Below are positions 26,715 to 34,015 of a stretch of 64,000 nucleotides of DNA, piece after piece (the stretch's first letter is position 1; every line of letters begins with the position of its first letter). This DNA is from JAFIEN01 sp051859505 (GTDB lineage: Bacteria; Pseudomonadota; Alphaproteobacteria; Rhodobacterales; Rhodobacteraceae): positions 1-64,000 of the forward strand of contig JBHYFN010000005.1 in the NCBI GenBank assembly GCA_051859505.1. Direction: 5' to 3'. Under the pieces are notes generated by a model. That model had not been told where the DNA came from. It searched no databases and saw nothing but the letters and a program-made list of their open reading frames with translations. Made by a program: the position numbers and the translations under genes.

Positions 26715-27362
26715 CTATGCGCCCCGCGGTGGCCGGCTTTGCAGGATCAGGTCGGCCGGCAACCGCCGCTCGAGCACGCGCCGGGCATTGGCAAGGTCAT
26801 TGCCTTCGGCGCGGGCCGTGGCCGCCGCCCGGTGCAGGCCGTGGTCAAGCCAGCGCTGGATCAGCCGCAGGCGCAGCTCGGGCAGCGGCACCTCGAGCCA
26901 GACCGACAGATCCCAGAGCGCGGCCAGCGCCTGCCAGGGCGCTTCGTCGAACAGCAGGTAATTGCCCTCGAGGATGACGACCCGCACCTCGGGCCCGACC
27001 ACGGCGGCCCCGGCGATGGCAAGATCGCGGGCGCGGTCGAAGGTGGGCACCACCACCTCGCCGCCCTCGCAGAGCCGCCCCACCAGATGCAGGAACCCGG
27101 CCGCGTCAAAGCTTTCGGGCGCGCCCTTGCGGGGCCGCAGGCCGCGCGCGTCAAGAAGCGCGTTGTCGAGGTGAAACCCGTCCATCGGCACGACGGCCGC
27201 CGCAATCCCCCGGGCCGCGAGCCGCTCCGCCAGCCCCGCCGCCTGCGTCGACTTGCCCGAACCCGGCGCACCGGCCAGCGCCACAAGCACCCGCTCGCGC
27301 CGGGCAAGCTGCGCCTCGATCGCGGCGACAAGGCTGTCGATCTGCGGGGAAAGGTCTTGCAT
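26715..27362 (-). CDS. P-loop nucleoside/sugar kinase-like protein
   Basis: A 215-residue P-loop NTPase with Walker A GAPGSGKST (about residues 29-37), the conserved MDGFHLDN and an aspartate-rich PTFDRARD segment. It resembles the uridine kinase / pantothenate kinase / FrcK-like group that phosphorylates small sugars or nucleosides. The ATG at 27362 gives a standard N-terminus. It lies upstream of, and co-directional with, the glycogen operon, but a separate promoter intervenes. The substrate cannot be told from sequence. Confidence 0.8.
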   Translation of the reverse strand: MQDLSPQIDSLVAAIEAQLARRERVLVALAGAPGSGKSTQAAGLAERLAARGIAAAVVPMDGFHLDNALLDARGLRPRKGAPESFDAAGFLHLVGRLCEGGEVVVPTFDRARDLAIAGAAVVGPEVRVVILEGNYLLFDEAPWQALAALWDLSVWLEVPLPELRLRLIQRWLDHGLHRAAATARAEGNDLANARRVLERRLPADLILQSRPPRGA

Positions 27363-27502
27363 GGGGTGATCCGGGATGGTGGCGGCGGCAGGGGCAAGAC
27401 TGCATCGAACTCCTGCAGGGCACAACAGGCCCGCGCCGCGGTTGCAATTCGGGGCCGGTCTTGGCAAGGCAGGGCGATGAGGACAGTCAGGGAAGACCGC
27501 AG

Positions 27503-28372
27503 TTGCGCAACGCCATCCTGAACAGCGCGCGGCACGGCATCGGTCGCGGGTGGCGGGTCTTTTCGCAGGTCCTGGCGCTGGCCGACCGCACGCATCTGAG
27601 CATGATCGCAGCCGGCATCGCCTTTTTCGGGATCTTCGCCGTCTTTCCCGCCCTGGCCGCGCTGATCGGGGTCTTTGGCCTCTTCGCCGATCCGATGGTC
27701 GTGGAAGAGCAGCTCGAGCTGATGGAGGAATTCATCCCGCCCGATGCCTACGAGCTTTTGCACGATCAGGTCATGGCCCTGATCGGCGCGCAGGGCGGCG
27801 CGCTGGGCTGGACCACGGTTTTGTCGCTGGGGGTGGCGCTGTGGTCGGCGCGGCTGGGGGTGTCGTCGCTGGTGCTGGGGATCAATGCGATCCACGGCAC
27901 GCCGAACCGGGGCGGGTTCTGGCATGCGATCCTGTCGATCCTGCTGACGCTGTGGCTGTTGTCGGTGGCGATCGTGGCGCTGTTTGCGGTGATCGTGGCG
28001 CCGATCCTTCTGGCCGTTCTGCCCCTGCCGCCCACGACCGGCTGGATCCTCGAAGGCGTGCGCTGGCTGGTGGCGCTTGGCGCCTTGCTGATGGCGCTGG
28101 GAATCCTCTATCGCTTTGGCCCCAATGGCGCGGTGCGGATGGGCTGGGTCACGCCGGGGGCGGTGATGGTCATCGTGCTGTGGCTGGCGGCTTCGGCGGG
28201 GTTCTCGCTCTATGTGTCGAATTTCGGCAGCTACAACGAGGTCTATGGCTCCATCGGCGCGGTGGTGGCGATGATGATGTGGCTTTATATCACGGCCTAT
28301 CTGATCATGCTGGGCGCGGCGCTGAACCTCGTGCTGCGGGGCGAGGATGTCCCGCTGGATCACGGCATGTGA
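27503..28372 (+). CDS. YihY/BrkB family inner-membrane protein
   Basis: A protein of about 289 residues with some six transmembrane segments and the family signature GSYNEVYGSIGAVVAMMMWLY near the C-terminus. The family was once called ribonuclease BN by mistake; it is now regarded as a membrane protein of unknown function. The start is uncertain. TTG 27503 has AGGGA upstream and gives LRNAILNSARHGIG; TTG 27461 would add 14 residues. No in-frame ATG is available near the N-terminus. It is divergent from the kinase gene. Confidence 0.8.
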   Translation: MRNAILNSARHGIGRGWRVFSQVLALADRTHLSMIAAGIAFFGIFAVFPALAALIGVFGLFADPMVVEEQLELMEEFIPPDAYELLHDQVMALIGAQGGALGWTTVLSLGVALWSARLGVSSLVLGINAIHGTPNRGGFWHAILSILLTLWLLSVAIVALFAVIVAPILLAVLPLPPTTGWILEGVRWLVALGALLMALGILYRFGPNGAVRMGWVTPGAVMVIVLWLAASAGFSLYVSNFGSYNEVYGSIGAVVAMMMWLYITAYLIMLGAALNLVLRGEDVPLDHGM

Positions 28373-28411
28373 GGGGGGGCCGCGGCGCCCGTGCCGGATC
28401 ACCGTGACGGA

Positions 28412-28813
28412 TCAGCCGGCCGGGGGCGGGCGGTCGTCGGGCGGATAGCGCGACGGGCCCGGCGGGTCGCCAGCGCCTGCGCGGAAACCGGCGAAGAAGG
28501 CCTGCATGAGGGCCGGCACGGCGGCATCGGCGCTGCCTTGCAGCGGCTCTTTGCCCGGCGTCGCGGGCGGCGCGCTTGCGCCGGGCCTTGGGCGGCCCAG
28601 AACCAGCGCCAGAGCGGCGGCCAGAAGGTTGCCGCCCGCAAGGATCAATGCTGCGAAAAGCGGGCCGACCAGCGCCTCGAGCCAGAACCAGCCCGCCAGC
28701 GACAGGAACCCCAGCCCCACCAGCATCAGGAACGCCGCCACCAGCGTCAGCCCAAAGACCCGGGCCAGCGCCCGGCCGGTCCGCATCAGGCGCATTTCAA
28801 GGGCGTGCAGCAT
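28412..28813 (-). CDS. Phage-holin-superfamily-like small membrane protein
   Basis: A 133-residue protein with two hydrophobic helices (about residues 16-40 and 45-70) and a long Pro/Gly/Ala-rich cytosolic tail. It looks like the proteins annotated 'phage holin family' that accompany DUF883 genes in Rhodobacterales. There is no phage context, so lysis function is unlikely. It starts 1 base after the stop of the DUF883 gene, indicating an operon. It may help anchor a DUF883-type protein to the membrane; that is inference only. Confidence 0.7.
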   Translation of the reverse strand: MLHALEMRLMRTGRALARVFGLTLVAAFLMLVGLGFLSLAGWFWLEALVGPLFAALILAGGNLLAAALALVLGRPRPGASAPPATPGKEPLQGSADAAVPALMQAFFAGFRAGAGDPPGPSRYPPDDRPPPAG

Positions 28814-28814
28814 C

Positions 28815-29267
28815 CTAGCGCCGCGTCATCAGGCCGATCAGGAAGCCGAAGCCCGCCGCCATCCCCATGGCCGTGCCGGGCTGGCGGGTGACGAAATCCG
28901 CAGTGCGCAGCATCGCCTCGTGAAAATCCTCCTCGACCGCCTCGACCCGGCGGTGGCCGCGCTCGGAAAAGTCGCTGGCGGCGGCGCGGAGCTTTTCGCG
29001 GACCGAGGCGTGGGGGGCGTCCTCGGCGAGCCCGGCTTGGGGCTCGGCCGCGGCGGCGGCGCGCAATGTATCGACCTCGCTGCGCAGGGCGCGCAATTCC
29101 TCGAGGATGGCGGCCAGGGCCGCTTCGGTGCCCGGATCCATGGCCGCACCCGGAGCAGGATCGGGCGCAGGATCGGGCGCCGGATCGGGCTCAGGATCGG
29201 GCGCCTGACGCGCCCGGCCACGGGTCTTGCCGGCACTGCTCTGGCCGGCACTGCTCTGTGTCGCCAT
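28815..29267 (-). CDS. DUF883 (ElaB/YqjD-like) C-terminally anchored protein
   Basis: A 150-residue protein with a repetitive low-complexity N-terminus (PDPEPDPAPDPAPDPAP), an amphipathic coiled-coil middle (about residues 45-115) and a single C-terminal membrane helix (TAMGMAAGFGFLIGLMTRR). This is the layout of ElaB/YqjD proteins, which tether ribosomes to the inner membrane in stationary phase in E. coli. The start ATG 29267 has AAAGGA upstream. It is translationally close to the downstream holin-like gene. Confidence 0.75.
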   Translation of the reverse strand: MATQSSAGQSSAGKTRGRARQAPDPEPDPAPDPAPDPAPGAAMDPGTEAALAAILEELRALRSEVDTLRAAAAAEPQAGLAEDAPHASVREKLRAAASDFSERGHRRVEAVEEDFHEAMLRTADFVTRQPGTAMGMAAGFGFLIGLMTRR

Positions 29268-29544
29268 CGCCTGTCCTTTCGCCGCTCAATTCAAGACACT
29301 TCCAGCCTAGCCGCAGCAGGGACGTTTAGGCAAATGCTACCTGTCGCGGCGCTGCGCGGCCCTTGTGAAAGAGGGGGGCGGGGGCGGCGGAAAGGTCTTG
29401 ACCGTGCAAAAAATGCAACAATCCCAGAGTGGTCGGAAAGCGGCCGCGAAAAAAACACTTTCCAAGCCTCTGCCCCCCCGATAGCTTCGGCCCCAATGAT
29501 AAGCGCGTCGAATAAATCGGCAGCGCATGAGGCGGAGCAGAGTT
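29268..29544 (+). promoter_or_regulatory. Intergenic region before the adhesin operon
   Basis: This 277-base divergent region has AT-rich patches unusual for the genome. TTGACC near 29398 is followed by TGCAAAAAATGCA, a small inverted repeat. Further down are CGAAAAAAACAC and GATAAGCGCGTCGAATAAAT. It probably contains the promoter for the adhesin operon and the divergent DUF883 promoter. No single -35/-10 pair is convincing. Confidence 0.35.
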
Positions 29545-32500
29545 ATGTCAGCGATTGATTTCGTTGTCCGTGGAAGCACGGGCGCAATGCAGCGTGGGTC
29601 CGTGGCGGGCGATGGTGCCTCTTCCACGATCTCCGTTCAGGCCGGGTCGGATGTCTCGCTCAACCTGAGCAGGGCGCAGATCGTATCCTACATGCGTCAG
29701 GGCAATGCCCTGCACATCACCCTGATCGACGGGCGTGTGATCGTCGTCGACGGGTATTTCGGCGCCAACGGGCAGCCGATCGCCAATCTCTTCATCTCGT
29801 CCAACGGCGTCCTGCACGAAGTGCAGCTGGTCGAGGGCGGGGCAGGGCTCTACTACTCGAACTACATCCAGGCGGATTCCTCGGGCAAGTGGAGCGCAGT
29901 CGACTCGCTCATCTTCGACCGGGGCAGCGATGTGATGCTGGCCTCTGGTCCGGCCGCGCAGGATGATGACGTGGGCATGCTGGCGGGCGGTTTCGCCCTG
30001 CCGGGGATGCTGGGCCTGCCGCTTCTGGGGCTTCTGGGCCTTGGAGCGGGGGCGGCGGCGCTGGGTTCGGGCGGCGACAAGCCGAAGGACGTGCTTGACG
30101 ATGACGACACGCGCGATCCCGGCGACGACGATGACGGCGACGGCAATGGCGGCGGCGGAAACGGCGGCGGTGACGACGACGATGATGGCAACGGCAATGG
30201 CGGCGGCGGCAACGGCGGCGGCGATGACGACGATGACGGCAACGGCGGCGGTGGCGGCGGTAACGGTGGCGGCGGCGGTGACGATCCGCTCGAGCTCGAG
30301 ATCCTGACCGGCACGATCAACAAGGGCCATGTCGTCAATTCCGACGATCGCAACAGCGGCGTCGACATCACCGGCACCGGCACGCCCGGCGGCACGGTGA
30401 CGGTGGTTGTCGAGGGCTCTTCGCAGAGCACTGTGGTCAACGAGGACGGCACCTGGACCGTCACCTTCCCGCCGCATCAGATCCCCGAGGGCACCTATGT
30501 GACCCCGGTCGAGGCCACCATCGTCAAGGGCGACCAGAGCCTCACCGTGACCGAGACGCTGAGCGTCGATACCGAAGCGATGGTGACCTTCGATGCCCAC
30601 AAGGTGGGTGGCGACGGTGTGGTCAATGCCTCCGAGGCCAATGGCGGCATCCAGCTGACCGGCAAGACCGAGGCCGGTTCCTCGGTGACGGTCGTGGTCG
30701 AAGGCATCACCTACATCGCCATCGTGACCGGGACCAACTGGTCCGTCACCATCCCCTCGGGCAGCATCACCCGCGGCGAATACAGCGTCACGGCCCAGGT
30801 TTCGGCTGTCGATCAATACGGCAACACCGGCGCGACCTCGGGCACCTATGTCATCGACACCGAAACCTTCGTGACGGTGCGGACCCATGATGTCGCCGGC
30901 GACGGTGTGATCAACTATGTCGAGCGTCTTGACGGGGTGACGATCACCGGCACGGCCGAGGCCGGCGCCCGCGTCGTCGTCTATTTCGGCAGCGCGATGC
31001 GGATCACCACGGCCAATTCCAGCGGCCAGTGGAGCGTCGACTACAGCCGCAACGATATCCCGCTGGGCGAAAGCATCGCCAATGTGACGGCGGTTGCCAC
31101 CGATGCGGCCGGCAACAGCGCCACCGCCTTCGGGACCATCGGCATCGACACGCTGGTCGATCCGCTGGCCATCACCTCGGGCCCGGTGGGTGGCGATGGC
31201 GTGGTCAACTTCGCGGAATCGCAGCAGACGATCACCGTGACCGGCATTGTCGAGATCGGCTCGAGCGTGATCGTCACGCTGGCCGGTGTCACCGTGACGG
31301 CTTCGGTCACGGCTTCGGGCAACTGGACGGCGATCTTCCCGCCGGGCAGCCTGCCGGGCGGCGAATACGACACGACCGTGACGGTGACGGCGACCGATCT
31401 GGCCGGCAATACCGGCACCACGATGCAGAACGTGCGCATCGACACGATGGTAAATCCCTTCACCCTGAACACTCCGGTGGAAGGCGACGACATCATCAAC
31501 GCCGTCGAAGCCTCTGACGGGGTTCAGCTTTCGGGCACGGTCGAGGCCTTCTCGAGGGTCGTGGTCGATTTCGGCGGCGTGACGCGCAGCGTGACGGCCG
31601 GGGCCAACGGCATCTGGCAGATCACCATCCCCTCTTCGGCGGTCCGCGCGGCCGAATACAACGAGACGATCACCGCAACGGCGACGGATATTCACGGCAA
31701 CGTCTCGGTTCTGACGCATGGCGTGCATATCGACACGATCGTCAACCGGCTCGACATGTCGCGCCCGGTCGAGGGCGACAACATCGTCAACCGCGCCGAG
31801 GCGTCGGACGGCATCACCCTGGCCGGCACGGTCGAGGCGGGCTCCACCGTCGTCGTGACCTTCGCCGGTGTCAGCCGGACGGCCACGGTCGACGGGGCCG
31901 GCAACTGGTCGGTCGATTTCGCCGCGCATGAGATCCCGCATGGCGAATACACCGCATCGGTCACGATCCACGCGACCGACTGGGTCGGCAACACCAAGCA
32001 GATCACCGAGACCTTCCTTGTCGACACCGTGCCGCCCGAGGCGCCGATGATCGAAAGTGCGACGCGCGAAAGGGGCGGGCTGCGGTCCTTCTCGAGCGCG
32101 GTGACGGATGATCCGATCGAGGTCGTGCAGATCAACGGCGACGGGACGGTGTCCTCGGTGAGCTACGAGACCTGGGTCAACCCGGTCCGGGGCGAGCTGA
32201 ACTTCGAATTCACCGGCGCGATCCCGAACGGCTCGCATCTGGTGATCACCTCGACCGATGCCTCCGGGAACAACACCTCGACGCTGTTCCTGCTGGAAGA
32301 GACGCTGACCAACACGATCAACGTCACCAATCCGGGGCTTGCCGCCTTCAACATCGAGGGCATCGACCTGCAATTCGCCGAAGACAGCGAACTGACGCTG
32401 ACCGTGGCCGATCTCGAGGCGCTTGCGGCGCATTCGAACCTGCTCACGATCCATGGGGGTGCGGATGATACCGTCACCGCTCTGGGTGCGACGAAGACGG

Positions 32501-32601
32501 GCGAGACGCGCGAGATGAGCGGCCGGACCTACGAGGTCTACAGCTTTGGCGACAATGGCGGGACGCTCATCATCGAGGACCAGATCAACGTCGTGACCTG
32601 A
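29545..32601 (+). CDS. bapA: BapA-like type I secreted adhesin with Ig-like repeats
   Basis: A 1018-residue surface protein. Residues 1 to about 130 match the BapA prefix-like domain and are followed by a hydrophobic glycine-rich stretch (about 145-172). A Gly/Asp/Asn-rich spacer of imperfect repeats follows (about 185-248). Then come six tandem bacterial Ig-like repeats of about 97 residues each (about 250-832), several carrying GDGVVN and closing with a VDT or IDT motif. The C-terminus (about 833-1018) has the acidic, hydrophobic composition of type I secretion signals. The three following genes encode a matching exporter. In Paracoccus denitrificans a BapA of this type is needed for biofilm formation. 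Start ATG 29545 (SD GGAG). Confidence 0.85.
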   Translation: MSAIDFVVRGSTGAMQRGSVAGDGASSTISVQAGSDVSLNLSRAQIVSYMRQGNALHITLIDGRVIVVDGYFGANGQPIANLFISSNGVLHEVQLVEGGAGLYYSNYIQADSSGKWSAVDSLIFDRGSDVMLASGPAAQDDDVGMLAGGFALPGMLGLPLLGLLGLGAGAAALGSGGDKPKDVLDDDDTRDPGDDDDGDGNGGGGNGGGDDDDDGNGNGGGGNGGGDDDDDGNGGGGGGNGGGGGDDPLELEILTGTINKGHVVNSDDRNSGVDITGTGTPGGTVTVVVEGSSQSTVVNEDGTWTVTFPPHQIPEGTYVTPVEATIVKGDQSLTVTETLSVDTEAMVTFDAHKVGGDGVVNASEANGGIQLTGKTEAGSSVTVVVEGITYIAIVTGTNWSVTIPSGSITRGEYSVTAQVSAVDQYGNTGATSGTYVIDTETFVTVRTHDVAGDGVINYVERLDGVTITGTAEAGARVVVYFGSAMRITTANSSGQWSVDYSRNDIPLGESIANVTAVATDAAGNSATAFGTIGIDTLVDPLAITSGPVGGDGVVNFAESQQTITVTGIVEIGSSVIVTLAGVTVTASVTASGNWTAIFPPGSLPGGEYDTTVTVTATDLAGNTGTTMQNVRIDTMVNPFTLNTPVEGDDIINAVEASDGVQLSGTVEAFSRVVVDFGGVTRSVTAGANGIWQITIPSSAVRAAEYNETITATATDIHGNVSVLTHGVHIDTIVNRLDMSRPVEGDNIVNRAEASDGITLAGTVEAGSTVVVTFAGVSRTATVDGAGNWSVDFAAHEIPHGEYTASVTIHATDWVGNTKQITETFLVDTVPPEAPMIESATRERGGLRSFSSAVTDDPIEVVQINGDGTVSSVSYETWVNPVRGELNFEFTGAIPNGSHLVITSTDASGNNTSTLFLLEETLTNTINVTNPGLAAFNIEGIDLQFAEDSELTLTVADLEALAAHSNLLTIHGGADDTVTALGATKTGETREMSGRTYEVYSFGDNGGTLIIEDQINVVT
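30097..30290 (+). repeat. Gly/Asp-coding imperfect tandem repeat in the adhesin gene
   Basis: Within the adhesin gene, blocks encoding Asp clusters alternate with blocks encoding Gly-Gly-Asn, and related stretches recur about every 48 bases. All units are multiples of three, so unit gain or loss would change spacer length without breaking the frame. The acidic runs could bind calcium. Confidence 0.6.
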
Positions 32602-32683
32602 CGAAAGGGTGGCCGGGGCGGCGTCATGCGATGCCCCGGCCATTCCGACCCCTCGCGGAAACGGCAGGTCAGGACGGAACGGC

Positions 32684-34015
32684 ATGATGCGCAAGTCAGG
32701 ATATGGACAGCGGAAGGGGGCCATGGTGCTTGCCCTTTGCGCGGTGTCGCTTGTTGCGGCCTGCTCGGGGCAGGGCGGGCTGGGCGACGAGGTCTCGTCG
32801 CGCTCGGACAACAATCTGAACGGCGTGCGGCCTGCACTGGATGCGCGCATGCAGGATGGCAGCCGCTCGGTTCTGATCGACGGGCTGTTGAACCGCACCA
32901 CGGTGCTGGCCCCCGGGCCGCTGCGCGATGTGGCCGATGCGGTGATGGCCGCCAATACCCGCGCCGCCGAGGCCGATCTGCGCGCCGCCACCCTGCGCGC
33001 CGAGGCGCAATCGACGAACTGGCTGCCGACGCTGGGCCCCACCGTGTCGCTGGATGCGCTGGGGGCTGTGGCGGCGGGGATCATGGTCAGCCAGGCGATC
33101 TTTGACCACGGCCAGCGGCAGGCCGAACGCGAATATGCGCGCGCCGATGTCGAGGTGGCAGCCGTGGCGCTGGCCCAGGACAGCAATGACCGCGTCCTCG
33201 AGGCGCTGGAACTTTACCTGACGGCCGAGGCCGCCCGTTCGCGCGCCGCGATCAATGCCGCCGGCATGCAGCAGATGGGCCATTTCGCCACCTTGATGAC
33301 CGAAAGGGTCAATGCCGGCATCACCGACCGCGCCGATCTGCAGATCGTGCTGCAGCGGCAGGATCAGATGCGCTCGGACATGGCCTCGGACCAGGAGGCC
33401 GCGGCCTCGGCCATGCGCGAATTGCAAGCGATGGCCGCCCGCCCGGTCGAGGGCATGACGGGCCTGTCGCCGATCACCGCCCCCCCGCCGACCGCCACAC
33501 CCCTGTCGGTGATGAAGGCCGAGGCCGAGGGCACCCGCGCCGTTGCCGCCTCGCAGGCGCGCCGGGCGGGCTATCTGCCGGGGGTGACGCTCGGCGGCAA
33601 TCTGGCCGACGGGGTTGACGGGCTGGGCATCACGCTGGCGGCACCCAACGGGATCGGCCTTGGCACCGGCGCCGCGATGGAGGCGATCCGCACCGAGGAA
33701 ACCGCCGCCGAGGCCCGTCTGGGCCAGGAACGCGAGGCCGCGGCCCGCGCGCTGGCGGCGATGGAGGGGCAGCTTGCCTCGCTGCGCCGGCAAGAGGGCG
33801 AGGCGCGGCAACTGGCCGAGGATGCGGCGCGCAACTATGCCGTCTTTGCCGAACAGCAGCGCGCAGGCCAGCGCAGCGTGCCCGAAACCGTGGGCGTGTT
33901 CGAAACCAAGATCCGCGCCGAACGCGCCGCGTCGGACCTGCGCTACAGCATCGCGCGGCTGGAACTTCGGATCGCTGCGATGATGGGCAGTCTGGTCGAG
34001 GGGGAACGGATATGA
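32684..34015 (+). CDS. TolC-family outer-membrane lipoprotein of the type I secretion system
   Basis: A 443-residue outer-membrane efflux protein forming the exit channel for the adhesin. The N-terminus is a lipoprotein signal with lipobox LVAAC just before CSGQGG. The body is long alpha-helical coiled-coil in two repeated halves, as in TolC, with alanine/glutamate-rich helices. ATG 32684 is chosen, but ATG 32687 is equally good. Its stop overlaps the ABC gene start (ATGA). It is divergent from typical TolC and would be missed by weak searches; the operon context makes the assignment firm. Confidence 0.8.
   Translation: MMRKSGYGQRKGAMVLALCAVSLVAACSGQGGLGDEVSSRSDNNLNGVRPALDARMQDGSRSVLIDGLLNRTTVLAPGPLRDVADAVMAANTRAAEADLRAATLRAEAQSTNWLPTLGPTVSLDALGAVAAGIMVSQAIFDHGQRQAEREYARADVEVAAVALAQDSNDRVLEALELYLTAEAARSRAAINAAGMQQMGHFATLMTERVNAGITDRADLQIVLQRQDQMRSDMASDQEAAASAMRELQAMAARPVEGMTGLSPITAPPPTATPLSVMKAEAEGTRAVAASQARRAGYLPGVTLGGNLADGVDGLGITLAAPNGIGLGTGAAMEAIRTEETAAEARLGQEREAAARALAAMEGQLASLRRQEGEARQLAEDAARNYAVFAEQQRAGQRSVPETVGVFETKIRAERAASDLRYSIARLELRIAAMMGSLVEGERI

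Noticed and set aside
24393..27521. Very long plus-strand open frame (over 1000 codons) antisense to the glgB end of the glycogen operon
   Set aside because: It is the complementary reading of strong glycogen and kinase genes in a GC-rich genome, where stops are rare on the opposite strand. Its composition is Arg/His/Gly/Pro-rich with no recognisable domain.
28412..28813. Prophage lysis gene (holin)
   Set aside because: Although the protein resembles 'holin family' entries, no lysin or other phage gene is nearby. The neighbours are a DUF883 gene and housekeeping-like genes.
29527..29544. ATG at 29527 as an alternative adhesin start
   Set aside because: The upstream start adds six basic residues without a ribosome-binding site. 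ATG 29545 gives the BapA-like start MSAIDFVVRG and has GGAG upstream.
29548..33186. 1200-codon open frame antisense to the adhesin gene
   Set aside because: A shadow of the adhesin and TolC-like genes, which have consistent domain structure. The antisense product is His/Arg/Asp-rich and matches no family.
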